Position numbers and translations under genes: made by a program. From Acidobacteriaceae bacterium (GTDB lineage Bacteria; Acidobacteriota; Terriglobia; Terriglobales; Acidobacteriaceae), in contig PMMJ01000466.1 in the NCBI GenBank assembly GCA_003162255.1, positions 4,406-13,567 of the forward strand: DNA of 9,162 bases, given 5' to 3'. Below the pieces are notes generated by a model. The model saw nothing but the letters and a program-made list of their open reading frames with translations. It was not told where the DNA came from and made no database searches. The stretch's first letter is position 1. Every line of letters begins with the position of its first letter. Shown here piece by piece: positions 1 to 6,949 of this stretch.

Positions 1-455
1 ATGATCGGATCCATGTCGGCGCACTGGCCGTAAAGATGCACGGGAAGAATCGCGCGAAGATTTGCGGGCTGTTTTGTGCGGAGTTGCCGAGCGACCAGCG
101 CCGCATCGAGATTCAGGGTGCCGGGATCAACGTCCACGAAAACGGGCGTCGCGCCCGCCCGCACGATAGCGCTGGCTGAGGCAAAGAAGCTGAATGCGGT
201 GGTGATGACCGAGTCCCCGGGCTTTACGCCGGCGGCGACCAGCGCCAACCATAGGGCCTCCGTTCCCGACGCGCAACCGACAGCGCCAGCCGCTCCCGTC
301 AGCGCCGCAATTTCATGCTCGAGCGCTTCGACCTCGGGACCGAGAATGAAGCTTTGCGAATCGCATACGCGCGCGATCGCGGCCAACACATCTTCGCGGA
401 TGCCATCGTACTGGCGGCGCAAGTCAAGCAGCGGAACCGACTCGGGCAATTTCAC
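1..455 (-). CDS. DegT/DnrJ/EryC1/StrS-family PLP-dependent sugar aminotransferase (N-terminal part, cut by window edge)
   Basis: Reverse-strand reading gives 151 codons starting MKLPESVPLLDLRRQYDGIR and running off the window. Landmarks typical of the family are visible: VPLLDL near residue 7, SFILGPEVEALE at about 35-46, AVGCASGTEAL at about 58-68 (the SGT loop that contacts the PLP phosphate), FSFFASASAI at about 88-97, VFVDVDP at about 105-111 and ILPVHLYGQCADM at about 135-148. The lysine that binds PLP lies further on and is not in the window. Family members transfer an amino group to keto-sugar nucleotides for O-antigen, polysaccharide or glycan synthesis in the cytoplasm; the exact sugar cannot be told. 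The start is GTG at 455: an in-frame TAG lies five codons upstream, and the only nearby alternative is TTG at 449. There is no Shine-Dalgarno sequence, but an extended -10 motif sits just upstream. It is divergent from the receptor gene. Family assignment is confident; role is not. Confidence 0.93.
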   Translation of the reverse strand, partial: MKLPESVPLLDLRRQYDGIREDVLAAIARVCDSQSFILGPEVEALEHEIAALTGAAGAVGCASGTEALWLALVAAGVKPGDSVITTAFSFFASASAIVRAGATPVFVDVDPGTLNLDAALVARQLRTKQPANLRAILPVHLYGQCADMDPI

Positions 456-464
456 TTGAACGAG

Positions 465-473
465 ATTCTAGCA
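465..473 (-). promoter_or_regulatory. Extended -10 promoter element for the aminotransferase, possibly giving a near-leaderless mRNA
   Basis: On the minus strand the sequence TGCTAGAAT ends 9 nt before the GTG start. TAGAAT matches five of six bases of the sigma70 -10 consensus and carries the TG of an extended -10. No good -35 is seen 16-18 bp upstream. The predicted start of transcription falls within a few bases of the GTG, which fits the missing ribosome binding site. Motif match only. Confidence 0.38.
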
Positions 474-486
474 GGGCGCATTCCTT

Positions 487-507
487 CTGGGGATTTTGCG
501 TCCCCAG
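487..507. repeat. Perfect 7-bp inverted repeat (hairpin)
   Basis: CTGGGGA at 487-493 and TCCCCAG at 501-507 are perfect reverse complements around a 7-nt loop. It lies upstream of the aminotransferase start and is not followed by a T-run on the plus strand, so a terminator is unlikely. It could be an operator or part of a small dispersed repeat together with the 9-bp repeats at 541-567; which one cannot be decided here. Confidence 0.5.
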
Positions 508-540
508 CAGTTGTCTTCAAGAAGGTCAAATTCTGAAGCA

Positions 541-567
541 ACCACAGAGAGCACAGAGGACACAGAG
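541..567. repeat. Three 9-bp tandem repeats, unit NNCACAGAG
   Basis: ACCACAGAG (541-549), AGCACAGAG (550-558) and GACACAGAG (559-567) are direct copies in exact 9-bp register, differing only in the first two bases. The 9-bp period is a multiple of three, but no convincing gene covers them. Similar CACAGAG-rich short repeats occur between genes in environmental bacterial genomes, to my recollection, so this is probably a dispersed intergenic element. Confidence 0.7.
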
Positions 568-801
568 ATTCTTCAGGGCGTGGGCTTGCGCGTGGCGATC
601 TGCGGCGGCTGCCGCCGGGGGGCAGCACCGGCGAGATGCTTTTGCCAGACTTTCAAAGCATTCTAGATCGGTTCGCGGGAAATCAAGAATCTGCGGAGAA
701 GTTCAGTCTTGAGGCGGGGCGATTCTAAGCGTAATAATACTGTTTTTCATAACTATGTCGAGCAGCAACTCCCGATTTTGGTAGACCAGGCTCAGTGTCA
801 A

Positions 802-831
802 TTGTAAGTAGCTGAATGTAAAAGAAATAAT
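802..831 (+). promoter_or_regulatory. Candidate sigma70-type promoter for the TonB-dependent receptor gene
   Basis: TTGTAA (802-807, four of six to TTGACA) and AATAAT (826-831, five of six to TATAAT) are 18 bp apart inside the AT-rich leader. This would give a 5' untranslated region of roughly 135 nt containing the small hairpin at 846-858. A weaker alternative is TTGAGG (709-714) with TAATAA (732-737), 17 bp apart. In AT-rich DNA such matches arise easily. Confidence 0.28.
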
Positions 832-957
832 GGAAATTCGTTTTGGCACCACAGGTGCTGTTTTAACCGGGTTGTGATGGAAGGTAATGGCGTCCCTAAT
901 TCTAGCGTTTAGTTGCTGTTCAAGGAAAACATCTTGTCCACAGAGTTTAGGCCTTCT

Positions 958-962
958 AGGAG
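958..962 (+). promoter_or_regulatory. Ribosome binding site that fixes the receptor start
   Basis: AGGAG at 958-962, within a longer AGGAGAGAG purine run, lies 10 nt before ATG 973. The ATG is followed at once by a signal-peptide-like sequence. This favours 973 over the in-frame TTG at 913, which would place 20 charged residues ahead of the signal. Confidence 0.65.
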
Positions 963-972
963 AGAGATCATT

Positions 973-3900
973 ATGAGAAATGAATCTGGTTTTAGGGTAG
1001 TGGCTCGAGTCATCGCGCTGGTTCTTGCGGTGCTCGGCCTGAGCGTCATGGTGTTCGGCCAGGCAGAGACCGGAAAGATTACTGGAACGGTCTCGGACGC
1101 TACGAGTGCGGTCGTCACCGCAGCAAAAATTACAGTTAAGAATACTGGCACGAACCTGACGAGAGAAGCCACGACTTCCAGCGCCGGCGAGTACACAATC
1201 ACCAACCTTCCGGCTGGCAGCTACGTGGTAACCGTGAGCGCCGCAGGATTTTCCGACTTCAGGAAGTCGGCCGAAGTGACCGTCGGTTCGACGTCTCTGG
1301 TTGATGCGCGCCTTGTGGTGGGCGCCACCGGGACGGTTCTGGAGGTCGTGGGACAGGCGGGGGGTACGGAAGTTGACACTGAGACGCAAACCCTCGGTTC
1401 GACGATTACCCCGAGCCAGGTGATGAATCTGCCCAGTTTGACCCGAAACCCTTACGACTTTGTGTCGACCTCGGGCAACGTCAGCGAAGGCGACAACGGC
1501 AACCGCGGTGTGGGTGTCTCGATCAACGGGCAGCGGTCTGCTTCCACCAACATCCTGCTCGACGGAGCGGAGAACGTAGATCTTTTCACCGCGGGCGTCG
1601 GCCAGCAGGTGCCGCTCGACTCCGTGCAGGAGTTCAAGCTGAGCACCAGCAATTTCACGGCGGACTATGGCCGTGCCTCGGGCGGCGTGGTGAACGTATC
1701 CACGAAGTCGGGAACCAATGCGTTCCACGGTTCGGCGTATGAATACAATCGTGTGTCGGCGCTGGCTGCGCCCACCTATCAAACCGACGCGGTGAACTAC
1801 GCCAACCAGCAACAAGGACTGCCGAATGTTTCGAATTCGGGTTTTGTTCGCAACCAGTTTGGCTACTCCTTCGGCGGACCAGTGGTCAAGAACAAGCTTT
1901 TCTTCTTCTCGAATACGGAATGGACTCGCGTGCGCAGCAGCGCGAACAATTCCGCTTATGTTTTCACTAAAGATTTCATTGACCAGACTTCCTCACTCAC
2001 GCAGCAGTTTTGGAGTGCTTACGGCAAACTCTCGGGCGGAGTCAGTAATATTGGCGTACCGATCACGGCCAGTCAACTCACGGATGGCACAAGCGTCAGC
2101 GGCTACCAAGTTAATCCCGCGACCTGTCCCCAAAATAGCCACGGTGTTCCGCAGTGTTATTCACCATTGTTCGTTGCACTCGCCACCGAAAACCCAACCC
2201 TGCCGGTGCTGCAGTTGGTCAACATCTCCGTCCCGACCGATGCCGGCGCAGGCCCGCCCCAGAATTCCTACTCCTCGGTCAATCGCGTGGATTTCAATCT
2301 GACCGATAAGACAACGCTCTGGGGACGGTACGCAATCCAGAATGAGATCGACTTTCCGGGCTACGTTGCCTACAGTCCCTACAACGGCTACAACACGGGC
2401 CAGAACATCCGTAATCAGAACATTTTGATTAACCTGACGCACATTTTTAGTCCAACGATCGTAAACCAGGCGAAGGTATCGTATAACCGATTGAACAACC
2501 TTCAGCCGCTGGGCGCGCAGCCGCCTTCGCCGTCGCTCTACATGGCGGGTTCAGTACCGACGCCGAATAATTACAGCGTCTATCTGCCCGGTTATCTGCC
2601 GTACTCGCAAAGCAATGCAATTCCTTTCGGCGGCCCGCAGAATCTCTATCAGTTCTCGGACCAGTTGAGCATCACGAAGGGAAAGCATTCGTTCAGCCTG
2701 GGCGGAGAATACATCCAGACGCGCGACAACCGAATCTTCGGAGCCTACGAAGAAGGCATTGCGGATCTGGCGAGAAGCGCGGCAGGAAAACAGGCGACGG
2801 GTACAAGTTTAGCCGCTCCTTCCTCACTTGACCAACTCCTGAGCGGCACGATCTACAGCTACCAGGTCGCCATCGATCCCGCTGGCACGTACCCGTGCCA
2901 AACTGACATAACCTCGGACACGCCGATCAACCCGGCGAACTGTACCTTGAATCTGCCCGTCGGCCTGCCCGATTTCGGCCGTAACAACCACTTCAATGAC
3001 GGCGCAGCTTACGGAACGGATTCCTGGAAAATAAGACCGCGTTTGACTTTAAGCCTGGGTCTGCGGTGGGAGTATTTCGGCGTGCAGCACAACGCCAACA
3101 CGGCGCTCGACTCCAACTTCTATTACCCGGGAACGCTCTCTCCGGCTAGCGTGCGCGCCGGCGTCGTGAGCCCCGCTCCCGCCAGCCCGATCGGTGCGTT
3201 GTGGAAGCAGTCTAAAAAGAATTTCGGTCCCCGCATTGGCTTTGCCTACGATGTGTTCGGGAACGGGAAGACGGCGATCCGTGGCGGATATGGCATCAGC
3301 TACGAGCGCAACTTCGGCAACGTGACCTTTAACGTAATACAAAACCCGCCCAACTACGCGGTTGTGTCCCTGGCAAGCTCGGCTGGATACGATCTTCCGA
3401 CGAACAATCTTGGTCCGTTCGCGGGCACCGGAACAAAGGTCCTTCCCGCCGTCACACTGCGCGGAGTGGATCCCAACATCAAGACCGCGTATGCCAGTTT
3501 CTTCTCGCTGGCCCTGGAGCATGAATTAGTCCGGAATACGGTGTTTGCGGTGGAATACTCTGGCTCGCGCGGCATCCACCAGTACTCGATTACGAATGTC
3601 AACCGCTACTGGGGCGGACCCACTTATAATGGCGACCCCATCGTAGATGGCAGTAATGTGATCAATGACTACCAGGCGGTCCGCACAAACACCACGTATG
3701 GGAACATCAACTTCCGCGGATCCAATGGCGACAGTTGGTACCACGGAGTGAATTTCCGGCTGCAGTCCAGCAATTTCCAGTCCAAAGGGTTGCAGTTTAC
3801 GTTTAACTACACCTGGGCCCATTCCGAGGACGACCTGAGTTCCACGTTCACCGAAACGCAATCCGGTGAAGCGCAAGGCAGCCTGGGTTTCCTCGACTGG

Positions 3901-4575
3901 CAGCATCCGCGTTTCGACAAAGGCTCCTCCGACTACGATATACGCAATCGCGTGGCGTTTAGCGCGGTCTATACACCGACCTACCTTGGGCACTTCCAGC
4001 GCAAGGCGGTCCAGGCCGTGGCCGGGGGCTGGTCGATTGCGCCAATTTGGACCTGGCACTCAGGCACGCCATTTACCATGTACGATTGCGGGTACGCCTA
4101 TGGGATCTGTTCCCGTCAGTTGAACACCGGGGGCTCGGCAAGTTATTCGAGCATTACTCCCGTCGATCCTATTGGTTCTCCAAATACCTTCTCGTACTTT
4201 ACGCCTCTTCCGTACACCCCCTATCAGGCCACAGTGGACGGAAATGTGGTGGGCGGTGGTACGACGGACGTTCCCAGTTGCACCGCCGGAGTGTGCGCGT
4301 TTCCGTCGAACATGCTGGGCCGCAACACTTATCGGGTGCCCAATTACTACAGCCTCAACCTGGGCATCTACAAAACCTTCAAGCTGACCGAGCGTATGGG
4401 ATTGCAACTGCGCGGTGAGGCTTACAACCTTTTCAACCACAGCAACTACTTCCTGAACTATGGAGGCACGGACTCGGAGTACGGATCTCCCGTAACCGTG
4501 CAAAAAGGCTACAATCCTTCAACCGCTGTTTACGAGCGCCGCAACCTGCAGCTTGCTCTGCGCTTAACGTTCTAA
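973..4575 (+). CDS. Oar-like TonB-dependent outer-membrane receptor with N-terminal carboxypeptidase-regulatory-like domain
   Basis: A complete 1200-residue protein. Residues 1-30 form a signal peptide (charged start, hydrophobic VIALVLAVLGLSVMV, likely cleavage around VFGQ-A). Residues about 33-117 are a carboxypeptidase-regulatory-like beta-sandwich (GKITGTVSDATSAVV, then AGEYTITNLPAGSYVVTVSA). About 130-250 is the plug, with SINGQRSASTNILLDG at 183-198 and VQEFKLSTSNFTADYG followed by RASGGVVNVSTKSGTN. The rest is a large beta-barrel rich in aromatic strands (SFGGPVVKNKLFFF, LSLGLRWEYFG, GPRIGFAYDVFGNGKTAIRGGYG) and ends in LRLTF with a terminal Phe, the usual barrel-assembly signal. Such receptors take up large substrates, often carbohydrate or peptide, with TonB/ExbBD energy; Acidobacteriota carry many. 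The ligand cannot be read from the sequence and no clear TonB box was found. No frameshift is seen. A strong terminator follows, so it is probably monocistronic. Confidence 0.95.
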   Translation: MRNESGFRVVARVIALVLAVLGLSVMVFGQAETGKITGTVSDATSAVVTAAKITVKNTGTNLTREATTSSAGEYTITNLPAGSYVVTVSAAGFSDFRKSAEVTVGSTSLVDARLVVGATGTVLEVVGQAGGTEVDTETQTLGSTITPSQVMNLPSLTRNPYDFVSTSGNVSEGDNGNRGVGVSINGQRSASTNILLDGAENVDLFTAGVGQQVPLDSVQEFKLSTSNFTADYGRASGGVVNVSTKSGTNAFHGSAYEYNRVSALAAPTYQTDAVNYANQQQGLPNVSNSGFVRNQFGYSFGGPVVKNKLFFFSNTEWTRVRSSANNSAYVFTKDFIDQTSSLTQQFWSAYGKLSGGVSNIGVPITASQLTDGTSVSGYQVNPATCPQNSHGVPQCYSPLFVALATENPTLPVLQLVNISVPTDAGAGPPQNSYSSVNRVDFNLTDKTTLWGRYAIQNEIDFPGYVAYSPYNGYNTGQNIRNQNILINLTHIFSPTIVNQAKVSYNRLNNLQPLGAQPPSPSLYMAGSVPTPNNYSVYLPGYLPYSQSNAIPFGGPQNLYQFSDQLSITKGKHSFSLGGEYIQTRDNRIFGAYEEGIADLARSAAGKQATGTSLAAPSSLDQLLSGTIYSYQVAIDPAGTYPCQTDITSDTPINPANCTLNLPVGLPDFGRNNHFNDGAAYGTDSWKIRPRLTLSLGLRWEYFGVQHNANTALDSNFYYPGTLSPASVRAGVVSPAPASPIGALWKQSKKNFGPRIGFAYDVFGNGKTAIRGGYGISYERNFGNVTFNVIQNPPNYAVVSLASSAGYDLPTNNLGPFAGTGTKVLPAVTLRGVDPNIKTAYASFFSLALEHELVRNTVFAVEYSGSRGIHQYSITNVNRYWGGPTYNGDPIVDGSNVINDYQAVRTNTTYGNINFRGSNGDSWYHGVNFRLQSSNFQSKGLQFTFNYTWAHSEDDLSSTFTETQSGEAQGSLGFLDWQHPRFDKGSSDYDIRNRVAFSAVYTPTYLGHFQRKAVQAVAGGWSIAPIWTWHSGTPFTMYDCGYAYGICSRQLNTGGSASYSSITPVDPIGSPNTFSYFTPLPYTPYQATVDGNVVGGGTTDVPSCTAGVCAFPSNMLGRNTYRVPNYYSLNLGIYKTFKLTERMGLQLRGEAYNLFNHSNYFLNYGGTDSEYGSPVTVQKGYNPSTAVYERRNLQLALRLTF

Positions 4576-4589
4576 CTCTGCTGCCAAGT

Positions 4590-4630
4590 GCAGCAATCAG
4601 GGAGCCGAAATCGGCTCCCTTTTTTGCTGC
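4590..4630 (+). terminator. Rho-independent terminator of the receptor gene
   Basis: AGGGAGCCGA (4599-4608) and TCGGCTCCCT (4611-4620) are perfect complements; allowing for loop size the working stem is 8-9 bp with a GAAATC or AAAT loop. Six T residues (4620-4625) follow. A second, outer 7-bp pairing, GCAGCAA (4590-4596) with TTGCTGC (4624-4630), encloses the hairpin and T-run. It begins 15 nt after the receptor stop codon. The minus strand lacks a matching T-run, so it acts one way. Confidence 0.93.
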
Positions 4631-4661
4631 TAACGTCAAATGCATGTGCGAAGCAGACACA

Positions 4662-4829
4662 CTAGTTGGGCGAGTGTTGGTACCAAATGATGTGATCGCC
4701 GTCGGCGGCGTTGTCCGAATACGCAGTGCTGGAATGGCCTAACAGCTTCATCTGCAGGGTCGGAACTTCCGGCATACCATTGTTGTTCCGATTATAGGCA
4801 CGCAAAGTGGGATATCGCCCAAACCGCCG
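4662..4829 (-). pseudogene. Possible 3' remnant of a lost gene (about 55 codons, no start)
   Basis: On the minus strand a frame without stops enters from the sulfatase start and ends in TAG at 4662-4664. Reading towards the stop it passes RAYNRNNNGMPEVPTLQM and ends GDHIIWYQHSPN. The residue mix looks like protein, and most third positions in the last 40 codons are G or C, as in the neighbouring genes. No start codon with a ribosome site exists; the only nearby ATG codons are internal. I do not recognise the family. One reading is the tail of a gene once convergent with the receptor gene and since truncated. The other is a chance open frame in the sulfatase upstream region. Confidence 0.25.
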
Positions 4830-6866
4830 ATGATAGACTTTCGGTATTCCATGTTTCTGCCCCGCGGATGGTTGTGCGCACTATGTCTGGTGGCGAGCGC
4901 AAGCGCGGGCCCGTCTGTGTCTCAGCCCGCCAATGTCATTCTGATCACGCTGGATACGGTTCGCGCCGACCGCATGGGTTTCCTAGGCGCACACGGCGGG
5001 CTGACGCCGAACCTCGATGCCTTAGCTCGCCAGTCCATAGTGTTCACCCAGGCCTACTCCCAAGTTCCCTTGACTGCTCCATCGCACGCCACCATTCTTA
5101 CGGGTACTTATCCGCAGTTCCACCAGATCAACGATTTCGGCGTGCCACTGGCGGAAGATCTGCCCTTTGCTCCATCGATCTTTCGCCACAACGGATATCA
5201 TACGGCGGCATTTATCGGTTCTCTGATCCTCGACCCGGTCGCGGGGTCAGCCCCCGGCTTTGATCGGGGATTTGACACCTACGATGCCGGTTTCCACCGG
5301 CGACGACCGGGGGAAGACCGCTACCAGGCAATTGAACGGCGCGGTGATGAGGTCGTAACTCACGCTGTCGCTTGGCTGACCGTCCACCAGAAAGGGCCGT
5401 TCTTTATGTGGGTGCATCTTTACGATGCCCACGACCCCTACGATCCTCCCGAACCATATAAGACCCGGTACGCTTCCAAGCCTTACGACGGCGAGATTGC
5501 TTATGTCGATGCTGTGGTGGGTAAATTCCTGAACCAGTTACGTATGCGGGGATTTTATGATGGCGCGGTCATTGCCGTAATGGCCGATCATGGCGAGGCC
5601 CTGGGGGATCACGGAGAGACCACGCACGGAATCTTCCTCTACGATGAAACGATTCGTGTGCCACTGCTTTTCAAGCTGCCGCGACAGCGTTCAGCCGGAA
5701 TAAGAATTGATGGTCGCGTCGAACTGGTCGATGTGCTGCCGACCATCCTGCAAGCGGTGGGAATTGAGGTTCCGCATGACGTGCAAGGGGAATCTCTTCT
5801 GGCCATGTTCAAGCCGATGTTGAGGAAGGCCAATCTCGCGAGCCCGCCAGAGACACGCACGGCTCCCAAAACATCGCGTGATCGCCCGGCCTACGCCGAA
5901 AGCGAGTATGCGCAGCGCAGCTTTGGATGGAGTTCCCTGCGGGCGCTGCGAACCGGAAAGTATCTCTTCATCGAGGCACCGCGCGAAGAGCTCTACGACC
6001 AATCACTGGATCCGCAGGCGGAACACAATTTATCCACTACGTCCTCGGCAGTCACCAGCACGCTGGCCAGCCAACTCAATGCGTTCCGGCAGAGAACCAG
6101 TAGTGCAAGAGAAGCGCCGCTAGTGAGCATGGATCCAGAACTTCAGGAAAGATTAAGTGCCCTGGGATATGTAGCATCCAGTGGCAACTCTCCGGCCATG
6201 ACTGGTAGCAGGGACATTAGCGCCGATCCCAAGGACAAGATCGAGATTGCAAATTCGCTGCACAGGGTCGAGGTCCTGAAAGAAGAAATGCACTTCCAGG
6301 AGGAGGTACCCCTACTGGAGCAAGTGATCACGAAGGAACCTAACCTTCCGATTACCTTTCTGGAACTGGGTACAGCACTGATTTGGCTTCAGAAGTACGA
6401 GGAGGCGTTGCCGGTATTGCGTAAAGCGGTAAGAATGCGCCCGGACTTGATCATGCCCCGATACCAATTGGGATCGGCGCTTTTCGAGACGGGAGAGTTC
6501 GCGGCGGCGGTAGTCCAATTTGAGACCACTGTGGCTCGCTCTCCGAACTGGACGGAAGCGCGCTTCTCGCTCGCGACAGCTTATGCGCGAGTGGACCGTC
6601 TGCCAGAGGCCATCCAGGAATATAAAGAAGTGATCAAACTAGCGCCGGACCACTACGGCGCACATCTGCTGCTGGGGCGAGCCTTGGCTCTGTCGGGAAA
6701 CCCCGCGGCCGCTGTACCGAACCTCCTGAAAGCGGGGGAATTGCGTCCTACATCGCCTGAGCCACACTCGTTTCTTGCCGACGCGTACCTGCAATTGGGA
6801 CAAGAGGCGGACGCAGCACGGGAGCGAGCCGCCGCTCAGCAACTGAAAGAGAGCGTGAAACACTGA
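4830..6866 (+). CDS. Exported sulfatase-fold hydrolase/transferase with C-terminal TPR domain
   Basis: A complete 678-residue protein (counting from ATG 4830). A signal peptide is visible (LCALCLVASASA-G, cleavage near residue 26); ATG 4851 gives a more compact n-region and is an equally good start, and neither has a clear ribosome site. Residues about 34-320 are an alkaline-phosphatase-superfamily sulfatase domain: NVILITLDTVRADRMG (metal Asp42), PLTAPSHATILTGTYP (80-95), HLYDAHDPYDPP (196-207) and MADHGEALGDHGE (251-263, metal Asp253/His254). The formylglycine motif (C/S)xPSRxxxLTG reads T82-A-P-S-H, so Thr replaces the modifiable residue and His the Arg. True sulfatase activity is therefore doubtful; Thr is the nucleophile in related phosphotransferases such as EptA and LtaS. 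A linker (ELQERLSALGYV, then DPKDKIEIAN) leads to about five TPRs at roughly 505-668. Substrate unknown. Probably co-transcribed with the VWFA gene. Confidence 0.9.
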   Translation: MIDFRYSMFLPRGWLCALCLVASASAGPSVSQPANVILITLDTVRADRMGFLGAHGGLTPNLDALARQSIVFTQAYSQVPLTAPSHATILTGTYPQFHQINDFGVPLAEDLPFAPSIFRHNGYHTAAFIGSLILDPVAGSAPGFDRGFDTYDAGFHRRRPGEDRYQAIERRGDEVVTHAVAWLTVHQKGPFFMWVHLYDAHDPYDPPEPYKTRYASKPYDGEIAYVDAVVGKFLNQLRMRGFYDGAVIAVMADHGEALGDHGETTHGIFLYDETIRVPLLFKLPRQRSAGIRIDGRVELVDVLPTILQAVGIEVPHDVQGESLLAMFKPMLRKANLASPPETRTAPKTSRDRPAYAESEYAQRSFGWSSLRALRTGKYLFIEAPREELYDQSLDPQAEHNLSTTSSAVTSTLASQLNAFRQRTSSAREAPLVSMDPELQERLSALGYVASSGNSPAMTGSRDISADPKDKIEIANSLHRVEVLKEEMHFQEEVPLLEQVITKEPNLPITFLELGTALIWLQKYEEALPVLRKAVRMRPDLIMPRYQLGSALFETGEFAAAVVQFETTVARSPNWTEARFSLATAYARVDRLPEAIQEYKEVIKLAPDHYGAHLLLGRALALSGNPAAAVPNLLKAGELRPTSPEPHSFLADAYLQLGQEADAARERAAAQQLKESVKH

Positions 6867-6896
6867 AGGGAAGCGCGAGCTGTGTCTCGATGGCTG

Positions 6897-6936
6897 GACC
6901 CTAGCGCCAGGAGCGTATCATTACTATCGACCCTAG
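6897..6936. repeat. Pair of 8-bp direct repeats in the sulfatase-VWFA gap
   Basis: GACCCTAG occurs at 6897-6904 and again at 6929-6936, 32 bp (about three helical turns) apart. The second copy overlaps the palindrome CCTAGG (6932-6937) and the VWFA ribosome site. It may be a regulator site, or chance; no -10/-35 pair is evident in the 83-bp gap. Confidence 0.25.
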
Positions 6937-6942
6937 GAAAGG
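6935..6942 (+). promoter_or_regulatory. Ribosome binding site of the VWFA gene
   Basis: The purine run AGGAAAGG lies 7 nt before ATG 6950. A second GGAG at 6944-6947 is only 2 nt from the ATG and too close to work. The site supports 6950 as the start. Confidence 0.6.
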
Positions 6943-6949
6943 TGGAGCG

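Larger units (their letters stand above)
456..972. other. Divergent intergenic region (517 bp), AT-rich towards the receptor gene
   Basis: No frame here looks like a real protein; long open frames on the minus strand are shadows of the receptor gene. It holds the aminotransferase promoter (465-473), the hairpin (487-507) and the 9-bp repeats (541-567). It also has a GC-rich inverted repeat CGGCGG/CCGCCG (603-608 and 612-617, 3-nt loop), a small hairpin GCACC/GGTGC (846-850 and 854-858), and the receptor promoter candidate and ribosome site. By count, 721-960 is about 41% GC, well below the coding sequence (for example 37 of 60 bases at 1501-1560), as expected for a regulatory leader. Roughly 570-700 shows nothing further that I recognise. 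Confidence 0.7.

Noticed and set aside
76..459. Plus-strand open frame of 127 codons
   Set aside because: It is the antisense of the aminotransferase, whose minus-strand reading shows clear family motifs.
913..972. 20-codon N-terminal extension of the receptor from TTG 913
   Set aside because: The extension is charged, precedes a normal signal peptide and has no ribosome site, whereas ATG 973 has AGGAG upstream.
703..1815. Long minus-strand open frame (370 codons) across the receptor start
   Set aside because: It overlaps the well-supported receptor signal peptide and plug, lacks a ribosome site and reads as Arg/His-rich non-protein sequence.
4767..4798. Possible promoter before the sulfatase gene (TATAGG at 4793-4798)
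   Set aside because: Only four of six bases match and no -35 box lies at 16-18 bp; too weak to list, although a promoter somewhere after the terminator is expected.
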